Positions 52,149 to 60,723 of a DNA stretch of 64,000 nt are shown here, in pieces. This DNA is from Bacillota bacterium. GTDB taxonomy: Bacteria; Bacillota; Bacilli; Alicyclobacillales; SLC66. Within the stretch, counting starts at the first letter, position 1, and the number at the start of each line of letters is the position of its first letter. Location of the stretch: NCBI GenBank assembly GCA_021846285.1, contig JAJZCB010000005.1, positions 1 to 64,000 on the forward strand, written 5' to 3'. The translations under genes were made by a program, and so were the position numbers. A model generated the notes under the pieces. It worked only from the letters and a program-made list of their open reading frames with translations, did no database searches and was not told where the DNA came from.

Positions 52149-52721
52149 TTATAGCTGACCTGGCACAAAGGAATTCAATACACGTTCTAGGATAGGTTTA
52201 TACTTGGACGCCTCACTAACTTTAAGCCCATAGCTTAAAACGTAATAGAAATGTTTACCAACGATCGTCTTAGTACAAAAAATATCTTTTCGCGAATGAT
52301 TGGTATAACCATATACAGTAAACCAATTCGCGCCTCTTTCGTAATGAGTTATAATGGGGCGAAGGGATTGCTTTTCCCATGTTGGCGTCTCTAAATATTG
52401 ATGTAGCCCTGTACTTACGGTAAGGTTCAGAACATTGTAGGATCCGTACACGGTAAACGAGGCATTTCTATCCTTTGAGACCCACGTCCTACCGTCATTA
52501 TCAGTTGGTGGGCGTTCCATTAGAAATGATTTAGGGTATTCAACGCGAAAGTGAAAACGTGAATTAGTGTAAGAAGCATAAGATTTACTTGCTATTTGAT
52601 GCACATTTGACTTTGGCACGAACTCCTTACTCGTCGAGAGAGGGGCACCGCAGCCGGTGATCATGAACCCCAGTGAGGAAAGAAGAATAATGATTTTTAT
52701 GTTGTGCTGTATTTTCATCAT
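52149..52721 (-). CDS. putative lipoprotein
   Basis: Protein of 190 aa. The N-terminus (MMKIQHNIKIIILLSSLGF) is a lipoprotein signal peptide with the lipobox MITGC. The mature part, with FRVEYPKSFLMERPPTDNDG and a repeated strand pattern ending YKPILERVLNSFVPG, resembles the PsbP/DUF1795-like secreted fold, but only loosely. GGGGAG lies 5-8 nt before ATG 52721. The gene is AT-richer than most of the window, like the adjacent split-sigma unit, which suggests recent transfer. Confidence 0.75.
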   Translation of the reverse strand: MMKIQHNIKIIILLSSLGFMITGCGAPLSTSKEFVPKSNVHQIASKSYASYTNSRFHFRVEYPKSFLMERPPTDNDGRTWVSKDRNASFTVYGSYNVLNLTVSTGLHQYLETPTWEKQSLRPIITHYERGANWFTVYGYTNHSRKDIFCTKTIVGKHFYYVLSYGLKVSEASKYKPILERVLNSFVPGQL

Positions 52722-52812
52722 GTCATCTCCCCTAATAACAAACATGAACGGTCATTGTAATTGTATCTCCAAATTAGACGATTGATATCCTGAAGAGGTT
52801 ACAGGTGTCTGT

Positions 52813-53044
52813 ATGTTGTTTACGGCCAGCACGAACAAGGCAGAGGCGTATAATGGCTTTTCGAAATGGTTGTTCTTTGGAGGAGAAGGCGTGATCGCCC
52901 GCGAAGATGTGGCTGCGTTGAGTCCGTATCTCACGCACCATGTGGAAGCGCTTTGGCGACTATGTGATGGACTTAGAGAGGACGCCTGAGCCTTTGGACA
53001 CCGCACAACATTTGAATCTCCTGGATCCATTGGGAGAAAATTAG
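52813..53044 (+). pseudogene. Tn3-family transposase remnant (C-terminus)
   Basis: The first frame reads TNKAEAYNGFSKWLFFGGEGVIA, the conserved Tn3 transposase motif around the catalytic Glu, then jumps to REDVAALSPYLTHHVE. The normal 40-50 residues between are missing. After a frameshift near 52944 another frame continues RFGDYVMDLERTPEP and ends at 53044, as in intact Tn3 transposases. It is thus a 3' fragment with an internal deletion and a frameshift. No terminal inverted repeat is recognised nearby. Confidence 0.78.
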
Positions 53045-53171
53045 TACCCTATGGCCTGTTTTTGCACGTATGTCGGCTGTACCACCAGCATGCGCGCATG
53101 CACAGTGTCCGACGTCAGCAATGAGCTGCGCGAGTCGTGTCAACTCGCCAAAAAATCAAACCGAACACTGT

Positions 53172-53200
53172 TTGACTGGTCTTGTGCTGCACTGTATAAT
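53172..53200 (+). promoter_or_regulatory. promoter of tRNA-Leu
   Basis: -35 TTGACT (53172-53177), 17-nt spacer and a perfect -10 TATAAT (53195-53200), 47 nt before the tRNA. Confidence 0.75.
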
Positions 53201-53246
53201 CGGCAACAGAATGGCTGTGCCGATGCAATAAATGGCACATTCCCAT

Positions 53247-53332
53247 GCCGAAGTGGTGGAATGGCATACACGACAGACTTAAAATCTGTTGCCCGTAAGG
53301 GCTTGCGGGTTCGAGTCCCGCCTTCGGCACCA
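53247..53332 (+). tRNA. tRNA-Leu (TAA)
   Basis: Class II tRNA of 86 nt with a long variable arm. Acceptor GCCGAAG/CTTCGGC, anticodon loop ACTTAAAAT with anticodon TAA, T loop TTCGAGT, CCA encoded. Confidence 0.96.
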
Positions 53333-53348
53333 TAGCAAATCACCATGA

Positions 53349-53373
53349 GCGGCTCCCCGGGAGCCGCTTTTTT
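53349..53373 (+). terminator. rho-independent terminator of tRNA-Leu
   Basis: Stem GCGGCTCC/GGAGCCGC followed by six T residues at 53368-53373. Confidence 0.9.
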
Positions 53374-53493
53374 GCACCTGCCAGCCGCAGCCGCCTTTGA
53401 GTCGCAAGATCACGGATGCGGCGGCCGCTCGCCGGTTGTAGTAGATTTGAGACTGGGCATTATGCAAGAGAATCTGGAGGTGAATAACACGTT

Positions 53494-53829
53494 ATGACAC
53501 AGGCGGCCGTCATTGGCCACGTAGCGGTCTTGCCCACACTGCTCGCTATCCTGATGATGTTTTTCTTAAGCTACCTGTTGCGAATCAATGATCCGCCCAC
53601 TCCAGGGGTTGGAATCCGCACAGCGCGGATGCTGGCGAATCCCGCATTGCGGCGAAAGGCGGAATTGCGATCCTCCCGTTTGTTGGTCCGTTCGGGGATT
53701 ATATTCCTGGCGCTCACGATTGTTGCTGAAGTCTTCCTGCCGGACGTGATCGTCGCGGTTGTGCTCGCTGTGGCGTCGCTTACAACGGTAGTAGGAGTTG
53801 TTCTGATCAGTAGCCGGATGAAGGAGTGA
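53494..53829 (+). CDS. three-helix membrane protein, SdpI-like
   Basis: Protein of 111 aa with helices at about 10-29, 66-82 and 84-105. The cytoplasmic loop PTPGVGIRTARMLANPALRRKAE resembles the GIRT-x-x-TL motif of the SdpI family, whose model member gives immunity to a Bacillus cannibalism toxin. The gene is shorter than SdpI and may only share this part. TCTGGAGGTG lies upstream of ATG 53494. A decayed GntR regulator lies convergent to it. Confidence 0.6.
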   Translation: MTQAAVIGHVAVLPTLLAILMMFFLSYLLRINDPPTPGVGIRTARMLANPALRRKAELRSSRLLVRSGIIFLALTIVAEVFLPDVIVAVVLAVASLTTVVGVVLISSRMKE

Positions 53830-53832
53830 CAA

Positions 53833-54033
53833 CGCGACTCGAGGATGCCGCCATGCGTTGTGCGGTAGAGGTACGCCTGCTCTCTCCAGTTCCTGGTACG
53901 CTTTTGCGATGGTGTTCGGGTTGATGTTCGGGTCGACGGCCAGTTCCCGCATGGTCGGCTGACGGGCGCCGGATGCCAGCGCGCCTTTGGAGACGCGCTC
54001 CTTGACGACGTCAACAATCTGCTGTCAATGGGA
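53833..54033 (-). pseudogene. GntR-family (YtrA-type) regulator remnant
   Basis: On the minus strand the frames together read QQIVDVVKERVSKGAL, then QPTMRELAVDPNINPNTIAKAY and QELERAG, the winged-helix part of YtrA-type GntR regulators. The start (before QQIVDVV) and the wing after ELERAG are in different frames, so at least two frameshifts are present, and the C-terminal part is missing. It is non-functional. Such regulators are often next to small membrane-protein or ABC genes. Confidence 0.72.
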
Positions 54034-54135
54034 ATCCGTCCTTGGATGGATGAAATGTGTGCGCTGTCATCGTACAATAATTAGGAACGTCATCTGGATG
54101 TTTGGTACATAGGGAACTGGAGGGGAGCGTTCGGG

Positions 54136-55962
54136 GTGAAAACGAATCAGATTCCGTTGGAGGAACTGGCAAGGTTGCCGAAAGTGATGTTTGCAACACC
54201 TTCCTGGTCAGGTAACAGTGTAGCGTATTTTAGCGACAGATCGGGGCGTTTTGAACTGTATCTCATGGACCTGTCAACACGTGAGATCAGGCAATTGACA
54301 GACGGCGAGGCGCCGCGCGGTGTGCGTGCCGGATTTGTGTGGAGCAGAGATGATCAGTTCATCGTCTTTTGCAAGGATCGCGATGGCGACGAGCAGCACA
54401 ACTTATTTCGGTTGCGCGTGACAACAGGCGCCGTTGAACAGTTGAACAACGATCCGCACTCGCAGGAATACGCGATTGAGGTTTCCCCTGACAATGCCCG
54501 GTTGCTGGTCGCTTCCAACCGGCTCGGACAGATGAACCTGTACGAGTTCAGTCTGGTCGATTACGCATGGACCAAGTTGACGGACTTCAAGAATCCGGTG
54601 TCATCGGCGCAATACAGTTCCGACGGCAAACTCCTGGCCTTTGTTTGCAATGAGTCGGCGAATCTGAAGAATGCGGACGTGTACGTCATGGATGTCAAGG
54701 ACCGAACTATGCGCATCGCGTTTCGCGTGACGGACGGTTCGCAGGATACGATGGCAGACTGGCATCCGGATGGAGTCCGTCTGGCTGTCACTTCAGATGC
54801 AGCCGGGTGTAGCCGCCCGGCTGTCTTCAACCTGAAAACCAATGAGACGGTGTGGTATGGAGAAGCGGGGGTGGATGAGTCGGCCATCGCATTTTCACAT
54901 GACGGCGAGTGGCTTTTGACGCTTCAAAATCGTGATGCCACGTTGTCTCCCATGCTGTATCGGGTGACAACGGGTGAGCGGCGGGAACTGCGATTGCCGC
55001 CCGGGCTCTCGTTTGCCCCTCGCTTCGTGCTTGACGACGCCAAGCTGCTGTTGCAACATACGAGCGCCAGCAGGCGCAGTGAACTGTTGCAGTACGATGT
55101 GGCGTCGGACACCTACGACGTGTTGCTGTCGGCAGAGTATGGTTCGATTTCGCCAGATGTTTTCGTTGGCGATGAATACATCACATATCCCTCGTTTGAT
55201 GGACAGAGTGTGCCTGCTCTCCTCTACAAACCGAACGGTATTCCTGATGGAATCAGGCTGCCTGCGATCGTACACGTGCATGGCGGTCCAACCGCACAGT
55301 ATTTTCGCGGCTTTGACATGTACGCACAGTTTCTTGTCGATCAGGGATATGTGGTGCTTGAGCCGAACGTCCGGGGTTCGACTGGCTATGGAAGAGAGTG
55401 GCGGGACGCCAATCTGATGGACTGGGGCGGCGGTGATCTTGAGGATGTTGCGGCAGGAGCTGCCTATCTGTCCACACTGTCTTATGTCGATTCCGAACGC
55501 ATGGCCGTCATTGGTGGATCGTATGGCGGATACATGAGTTTCATCGCCAGCGTCAAAAAACCCGATGTGTTCAAAGTGGCTGTTCCGATCGTGGGCATCT
55601 CTGATCTCTCTGCACTCTATGACGAGAGCATGGAACACTTCAAATACTACCTGCGTCAGCAAATGGGAGATCCGGACGAACAGGAGATGCTGTACAGGGA
55701 CCGCAGCGCAACCACCCATGCGGAGCAGTTGCGGGCCAAGATGTTGATTTTGCACGGAACAAACGACCCGCGGTGTCCAATTGGCCAGGCGCGTCTGTTT
55801 CGCGACCGGATCGCGGCGCTTGGCAAAACCGAAGGTGCGGCGCCAGACGATGACTTTGAGTACCACGAGTTCTCGGATGAAGGACACGGATCCAGTGGAG
55901 ACGCAGTCGGTATGATTCGCAGTTGGCGCATAGTCGCGAACTTCCTTGGCCGACGCCTATAA
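54136..55962 (+). CDS. S9 family peptidase (acylaminoacyl-peptidase/prolyl oligopeptidase type)
   Basis: Serine peptidase of 608 aa with an N-terminal beta-propeller (about 15-340, repeats such as VSPDNARLLVASN and FSHDGEWLLTLQ) and a C-terminal alpha/beta hydrolase domain. The catalytic triad is Ser462 in GGSYGGYMS, Asp544 in LHGTNDPRCP and His584 in DEGHGSS. GGAGGGGAG lies about 9 nt before GTG 54136. There is no signal peptide, so it is cytosolic. It stands alone, downstream of the GntR remnant on the opposite strand. Confidence 0.92.
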   Translation: MKTNQIPLEELARLPKVMFATPSWSGNSVAYFSDRSGRFELYLMDLSTREIRQLTDGEAPRGVRAGFVWSRDDQFIVFCKDRDGDEQHNLFRLRVTTGAVEQLNNDPHSQEYAIEVSPDNARLLVASNRLGQMNLYEFSLVDYAWTKLTDFKNPVSSAQYSSDGKLLAFVCNESANLKNADVYVMDVKDRTMRIAFRVTDGSQDTMADWHPDGVRLAVTSDAAGCSRPAVFNLKTNETVWYGEAGVDESAIAFSHDGEWLLTLQNRDATLSPMLYRVTTGERRELRLPPGLSFAPRFVLDDAKLLLQHTSASRRSELLQYDVASDTYDVLLSAEYGSISPDVFVGDEYITYPSFDGQSVPALLYKPNGIPDGIRLPAIVHVHGGPTAQYFRGFDMYAQFLVDQGYVVLEPNVRGSTGYGREWRDANLMDWGGGDLEDVAAGAAYLSTLSYVDSERMAVIGGSYGGYMSFIASVKKPDVFKVAVPIVGISDLSALYDESMEHFKYYLRQQMGDPDEQEMLYRDRSATTHAEQLRAKMLILHGTNDPRCPIGQARLFRDRIAALGKTEGAAPDDDFEYHEFSDEGHGSSGDAVGMIRSWRIVANFLGRRL

Positions 55963-56118
55963 TAGAGAATTGGCGCGTTCCCCATGCATCGCTTAGACAA
56001 CACGCTAACCGTTCTGGCCAGGCGTGTTGTTGCGTGTGTATGCAAAATTGACTAGCCCAGTCGCCTCGGGGTAGCCTCTGTGCAGAAATGGGTAACGCCA
56101 GTCGTCGTGAAATGAGGA

Positions 56119-56158
56119 TCACAGCGGATCACAGACCATGCTCTGTGATCCGCTGTGA
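56119..56158 (+). promoter_or_regulatory. palindromic site upstream of the sigma-54 promoter
   Basis: Perfect 17-bp inverted repeat (56119-56135 with 56142-56158) made of four half-sites: TCACAG at 56119 and 56129, CTGTGA at 56143 and 56153, with 10-bp spacing within each pair. It lies about 80-120 bp before the predicted gabT start site, the usual place for a sigma-54 activator. It could also act as the terminator of the S9 peptidase gene, though no T tract follows. Confidence 0.6.
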
Positions 56159-56212
56159 CGATTTCAGGGAGTCACACCGCTTGCCACTCCGTGTAAAGGC
56201 TGTTTTTGTGCG

Positions 56213-56229
56213 TGGCACAAATATTGCTA
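56213..56229 (+). promoter_or_regulatory. sigma-54 (-24/-12) promoter of gabT
   Basis: TGGCAC-AAATA-TTGCTA: both elements match the consensus and the GG and GC doublets are 10 nt apart, as required. The predicted start is about 12 nt downstream, leaving a 30-nt leader before gabT. Confidence 0.82.
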
Positions 56230-56271
56230 CCATGACTGGCGAGAGGACATTGATTTCGAGGGGAGATCCGT

Positions 56272-57603
56272 TTGGAACTGACGGGTGAAGTAGAGCTGTC
56301 ACTCAATGAGCGTCGCCAGCGTGTGGTCGCCAAAGGCGTATCCGTTCAAAACCCCATTTGCGTCGTGCGGGCGCAGGGGGCAAAGATGTGGGACGACACA
56401 GGGCGTGAATACCTTGATTTTGCGGGAGGTATCGGCTGCCTCAACGTGGGCAGTGCGCACCCTGAAGTCGTGGCGGCTGTACAGGAGCAGGCTGGCAAAT
56501 TGCTGCACACCTGTTTCCACGTGACACTCAATGAGCCGTACATTCGTTTGGCCGAGGAATTGTGCCGGATCACGCCCATCGCTGGCGAGACGAAAGTGCT
56601 GCTGGCCAACAGTGGCGCGGAAGCCGTAGAAAATGCGATCAAGGTGGCCCGCAGTTACACTGGCCGTCAGGCGATCGTCGCATTTGACTACGCGTTTCAC
56701 GGCCGCACCAATATGGGACTGTCGCTGACCAGCAAAATTCATCCTTACAAGGCGGGGTTCGGCCCGTTTGTTCCGGAAGTGTACAGGGTACCCTATGCGA
56801 ACTGTTACCGTTGCCCGGTTGGCAAGGAATTTGCGAGTTGCCAGTACGAATGTGTGGATGCGGTGTTGCGCGCGTTTGACACGTATGTCGACGCCAACAA
56901 TGTCGCCGCTCTCATCATAGAACCGGTGCAGGGAGAGGGTGGTTTTGTCGTTCCGCCTCCCGCTTATCTGCCGCGGCTCCGCGCCATGTGCAGGGAACGC
57001 GGGATCGTCTTTATCGTCGATGAGGTGCAGAGTGGTTTTGGTCGCACGGGGCGCCTGTTCGCATCTGAACACTACGATTCTCTCGACCCTGACATTGTTG
57101 TGATGGCGAAATCAATGGGAGCCGGGTTGCCCATCTCCGCCATAGTGGGCAAAGCCCAGATCATGGACGCCACGGAAGTGGGGGGCCTAGGCGGCACATA
57201 CGGCGGAAATCCGCTGTCTGCCGTTGCGGCCCTGACTGTGATTGAGATCATGGAACGCGATCGCCTGGCTGAGCGGGCGCAGCAGATTGGGGAGCGAAGT
57301 CTGTCGTATTTGCGAGCGCTGCAGGCGCGTGCGCCGATCATCGGTGATGTGCGTGGACAAGGCGCCATGGTCGCATTCGAACTGGTCAAGGACCCCGCCA
57401 CGAAGGAACCGTTTGGGCAGGCTGCGGCTGCGATAAGCCAGAAGTGTCTGGACAGGGGACTCATCACTGTGAAGGCCGGCGTGTACAACAATGTGATCCG
57501 ATTGCTTGCGCCTTTGGTCATCAGCGACGATGATATGGAGAAGGGTCTGGCCATTATCGGATCCGCGGTGGAGGAGACAGCGCGGGAACTCGCTCGGACA
57601 TAA
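56272..57603 (+). CDS. gabT: 4-aminobutyrate aminotransferase
   Basis: Class III PLP aminotransferase of 443 aa converting GABA and 2-oxoglutarate to succinate semialdehyde and glutamate. Motifs are FAGGIGCLNVG, LANSGAEAVENAIKVAR, FDYAFHGRTNMGLSLT, EPVQGEGGF, FIVDEVQSGFGRTG and the PLP-Lys in VVMAKSMGAGLPISA. The YRCPVGKEFASCQYECVDAV insert is typical of bacterial GABA-type enzymes. The start is TTG 56272, 6-7 nt after GGGGAGA. It follows a sigma-54 promoter and precedes an aldehyde dehydrogenase that would oxidise its product. Confidence 0.9.
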   Translation: MELTGEVELSLNERRQRVVAKGVSVQNPICVVRAQGAKMWDDTGREYLDFAGGIGCLNVGSAHPEVVAAVQEQAGKLLHTCFHVTLNEPYIRLAEELCRITPIAGETKVLLANSGAEAVENAIKVARSYTGRQAIVAFDYAFHGRTNMGLSLTSKIHPYKAGFGPFVPEVYRVPYANCYRCPVGKEFASCQYECVDAVLRAFDTYVDANNVAALIIEPVQGEGGFVVPPPAYLPRLRAMCRERGIVFIVDEVQSGFGRTGRLFASEHYDSLDPDIVVMAKSMGAGLPISAIVGKAQIMDATEVGGLGGTYGGNPLSAVAALTVIEIMERDRLAERAQQIGERSLSYLRALQARAPIIGDVRGQGAMVAFELVKDPATKEPFGQAAAAISQKCLDRGLITVKAGVYNNVIRLLAPLVISDDDMEKGLAIIGSAVEETARELART

Positions 57604-57633
57604 CTTTCATCGCACGCAAAGGAGGTCTCTTTG

Positions 57634-59040
57634 GTGAGCATTTTGATTGACGGGGAATGGATTGAGACTGGAGACCGGTTGCCAGTTACCAATAAATTTA
57701 CAGGCGCAGTGATCGATCATGTGTCGGTTGCCCAGCGCGTGCACATCACGCAGGCTGTGGCGGCCGCGAAACGGGCCATGAAGGAACAGCCTTTGAGCAC
57801 GGAGGAACGTTTTCGTATATTGTCTACCGCTTCACGTCTGATTGTTGCCAAACAGGATGAACTGGCCATGCTGATCGCCCGTGAGGCGGGCAAGCCGCTT
57901 TCCGAAGCCAGGGTGGAAGTGGGCAGGGCGGCGCGCACGTTTTTGATTTCGGCCGAAGAGGCGAAGCGCATTCACGGTGAGATGGTGCCTCTCTCGTCCG
58001 ATCAACTGGTGGCGAAACTGGCATTCACTCTGCGCGTTCCCGTCGGTGTCGTGTGCGCGATTTCCCCGTATAATTTCCCCATCAACCTGGTGGCTCACAA
58101 GATTGCGCCAGCGCTTGCAGCGGGTAACGCGTTTGTGCTGAAACCCGCCTCGTACACACCGCTGACGGCCATCGCGTTGCTGAAGATCCTTCAGGAAGCG
58201 GGAATGCCAAGCGGCTATGGGCATCTGGTGATTGGCGGCGGGGCCACGGTGGGGGAATGGCTGCTGCAGGAACCGGGTTTCGCGTTCTACACATTTACGG
58301 GCAGCCCATCTGTGGGCAAGCACCTCAAAGAGGTCGTCGGCTTGCGCCGAACCACCCTTGAACTCGGTTCCAACAGCGCGACGGTCGTGCACGAAGACGC
58401 TGATATCAGGCGCGCGGCGGATCGCTGCGCCAGGACGGCCTTCAATAACGCTGGCCAGGTCTGTATCTCTGTGCAGCGAGTGTTTGTGCAGGAGTCGGTC
58501 CTCGACTCGTTTGTTGAAGAGTTGGTTCGCGTGACCCATTCGCTTAAGGTGGGTGATCCGACCGATCCCGGCACGCAAGTTGGTCCTATGATCAGTGAAG
58601 CCGAAGCGATCCGGGCGCAGGAGTGGATCGAGGAGGCTGTGGCTCAAGGCGCGAAAGTGCTCGCTGGCGGTGAACGACGGGTCGCCGTGCTGTCGCCCAC
58701 GATTCTCACCGGCGTTCCGTTTGGATGCAGGGTGTGCTCGGAAGAAGCGTTTGCGCCTGTGATCATGGTCAATCCGTACAGTTCCATTGACGAGGCGATT
58801 GCCTTTGTCAACAATTCCAAATTTGGCTTGCAGGGAGGGCTTTTCACTCGATCGCTCGACATCATGTTGAAGTGTGCTCGGGAGATTGAGGTTGGCGGCC
58901 TGATGGTGAATGAAACATCCGCTTTTCGCAGTGACGAAATGCCGTATGGCGGTGTGAAGGACAGCGGGATTGGTCGCGAAGGGCCTCGCTACACGATCGA
59001 AGAGATGACCGAAAGCAAACTGATCGTCATTCACGACTAG
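57634..59040 (+). CDS. aldehyde dehydrogenase, likely succinate-semialdehyde type
   Basis: NAD(P)-dependent dehydrogenase of 468 aa. The cofactor region is SPYNFPINLVAHKIAPALAAGN, the catalytic Glu motif is LELGSNSATVV (usual ELGGK), and the catalytic Cys is in NNAGQVCISVQRVFV. GGAGG at 57621-57625 lies 8 nt before GTG 57634, favouring it over TTG 57631. By position after gabT it should convert succinate semialdehyde to succinate; the GSN variant also occurs in lactaldehyde/GAPN-like enzymes, so substrate is inferred. Confidence 0.85.
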   Translation: MSILIDGEWIETGDRLPVTNKFTGAVIDHVSVAQRVHITQAVAAAKRAMKEQPLSTEERFRILSTASRLIVAKQDELAMLIAREAGKPLSEARVEVGRAARTFLISAEEAKRIHGEMVPLSSDQLVAKLAFTLRVPVGVVCAISPYNFPINLVAHKIAPALAAGNAFVLKPASYTPLTAIALLKILQEAGMPSGYGHLVIGGGATVGEWLLQEPGFAFYTFTGSPSVGKHLKEVVGLRRTTLELGSNSATVVHEDADIRRAADRCARTAFNNAGQVCISVQRVFVQESVLDSFVEELVRVTHSLKVGDPTDPGTQVGPMISEAEAIRAQEWIEEAVAQGAKVLAGGERRVAVLSPTILTGVPFGCRVCSEEAFAPVIMVNPYSSIDEAIAFVNNSKFGLQGGLFTRSLDIMLKCAREIEVGGLMVNETSAFRSDEMPYGGVKDSGIGREGPRYTIEEMTESKLIVIHD

Positions 59041-59070
59041 ACCTGGCGTTTTTCAGCAGATGAAAAACTC

Positions 59071-59155
59071 GCTCTGGCGGGATCGTATACTGTGCCGAGG
59101 CGAGTTCGGCTCAGCGGTGTTTGAGCAGCGGCGCAGTATATGACCCCGCCAGAGC
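59071..59155 (-). repeat. long palindromic hairpin element, copy C
   Basis: Inverted copy of the 8.7 and 9.0 kb element. Arms 59071-59097 and 59129-59155 pair over 27 bp with one A-C mismatch and two G-U pairs. The 31-nt loop (59098-59128) differs from the others at only two positions. It lies between the two aldehyde dehydrogenase genes; the conserved GTTTTTC tail is on the left, at 59061-59067 on the minus strand. Confidence 0.85.
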
Positions 59156-59199
59156 AGGCACATTTTTCCGGGTAGACTTCAGGGAGAGGGGTTGAAAAA

Positions 59200-60708
59200 G
59201 TGGTTGACTGGTTGGAAGGGTTGCGACGCGCAGAAGACGGAACGGCGCTCATGTACATTGCCGGAGAGTGGACGAAGGCTTCTGACAACGGGGGAAGAGC
59301 GGTCCACAATCCCGCGACAGGCGATGTGATTGCGGTAGTCGCTGAGGCCACACTGGCAGATGGTGAGCGAGCGATCAGGGCTGCGCGAGCGGCGTTCGAT
59401 GAGGGGCCGTGGAGGTCTTCGTCAGCGCAGGAACGGGCGCTGCTTTTACTGCGCCTGGCAGACAAAATCGATGAACACGCAGCGGAATTGGCGGCGGTTG
59501 ACACCATGAATAACGGGAAACCGTTGCGGGAGTCTGAGTTCGACGTGACCGATGCGGCGAACTGTTTTCGGTACTATGCGGGGCTGGCGACAAAACCGCA
59601 TGGCCAGGCGTTTGACGTGCCCGCGCCCTCACAGACTTTCGTCGTGCGAGAACCAGTGGGGGTCTGTGGACAGATTATTCCCTGGAACTACCCGTTGCTG
59701 ATGGCCGTCTGGAAAATGGCTCCAGCGCTGGCGGCGGGCAATGTGTGCATTCTGAAGCCGTCCGAAGTGACTCCGCTCAGTGCGCTCATCCTGGCTTCGT
59801 TGATGGAAGAGGTGGGCTTTCCGCCTGGAGTCGTGAATGTGCTGACGGGCGCGGGTCCGGTTGTCGGCCACCTGCTGGCCGAGAGCCACTTGGTGGACAA
59901 GATTGCGTTCACGGGCGGCACAGTCACGGGACGATCGATCATGCAGGCGGCAACCGGAAACTTGAAGAAGATTTCGCTGGAGCTGGGCGGCAAGTCGCCC
60001 AACATCGTATTCGCCGACGCCGACTTTGAAACGGCGGTCGATTATGCGCTGTACGCTATCTATGTCAATGCTGGGCAAGTGTGTTCGGCTGGTTCGCGTC
60101 TGCTCATCGAACGCTCGCTGCATGACCGTTTTATGGAACGGCTGGTGGAGCGTGCGACCAGGATTCAGGTGGGCGACGGCTTTGATCCGAATACAGAGAT
60201 GGGGCCGCTTATCACTCCCGCGCACATGGAAAAAGTCGAGCGTTATATAGCGACAGGGCTCGCAGAGGGCGCCCGCCTGCTGTGCGGGGGCAAGCGGCCT
60301 GAGGGTGCCCTGGGGCAACGCGGGAACTATCTGCTGCCAACCATCTTTACCGATACGACTCCTGACATGCGCATCGTACAGGAGGAGATCTTCGGACCTG
60401 TTCTCGTCGTACAGACGTTTGCCGGTGAAGACGAGGCGATCCGCCTGGCCAATGACACCATATATGGTCTGGCTGCCGCCGTATTCACGAGCGATGTGGC
60501 CAAGGCCCATCGTGTGGTTAAACAGGTGCGGGCGGGGATTACCTGGATCAATACGTATCATCCGACCTACAATGAAGCGCCGTGGGGCGGGTATAAACAG
60601 TCGGGGATCGGACGTGAATTAGGAACGTTTGGATTTGAGGAATACACGGAAGTCAAACAGATTAACGTCAATCTCGCTGTCGAGCAGACTGGCTGGTATC
60701 GCCATTAA
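59200..60708 (+). CDS. aldehyde dehydrogenase, betaine/aminobutyraldehyde dehydrogenase-like
   Basis: NAD-dependent dehydrogenase of 502 aa. IIPWNYPLLMAVWKMAPALAAGN, the Glu motif SLELGGKSPNIVF and the catalytic Cys in VNAGQVCSAGSRLLIE are intact, and EEIFGPVLVVQTF and APWGGYKQSGIGRELG follow. The family includes betaine-aldehyde and 4-aminobutanal dehydrogenases. Between an agmatinase and a putrescine-type aminotransferase, oxidation of 4-aminobutanal to GABA is the likely role (inference). GTG 59200 has GGGAGAGGGG about 9 nt upstream. Confidence 0.88.
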   Translation: MVDWLEGLRRAEDGTALMYIAGEWTKASDNGGRAVHNPATGDVIAVVAEATLADGERAIRAARAAFDEGPWRSSSAQERALLLLRLADKIDEHAAELAAVDTMNNGKPLRESEFDVTDAANCFRYYAGLATKPHGQAFDVPAPSQTFVVREPVGVCGQIIPWNYPLLMAVWKMAPALAAGNVCILKPSEVTPLSALILASLMEEVGFPPGVVNVLTGAGPVVGHLLAESHLVDKIAFTGGTVTGRSIMQAATGNLKKISLELGGKSPNIVFADADFETAVDYALYAIYVNAGQVCSAGSRLLIERSLHDRFMERLVERATRIQVGDGFDPNTEMGPLITPAHMEKVERYIATGLAEGARLLCGGKRPEGALGQRGNYLLPTIFTDTTPDMRIVQEEIFGPVLVVQTFAGEDEAIRLANDTIYGLAAAVFTSDVAKAHRVVKQVRAGITWINTYHPTYNEAPWGGYKQSGIGRELGTFGFEEYTEVKQINVNLAVEQTGWYRH

Positions 60709-60723
60709 GTTCGCGCCAGAAAG

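Noticed and set aside
53247-53332. tRNA-Leu as an integration site of an island covering 50-53 kb
   Set aside because: I found no direct repeat of the tRNA 3' end at the other side and no integrase gene.
57832-59034. 400-codon minus-strand frame inside the aldehyde dehydrogenase gene
   Set aside because: The plus strand carries intact dehydrogenase motifs; the reverse frame has no domain and no ribosome site.
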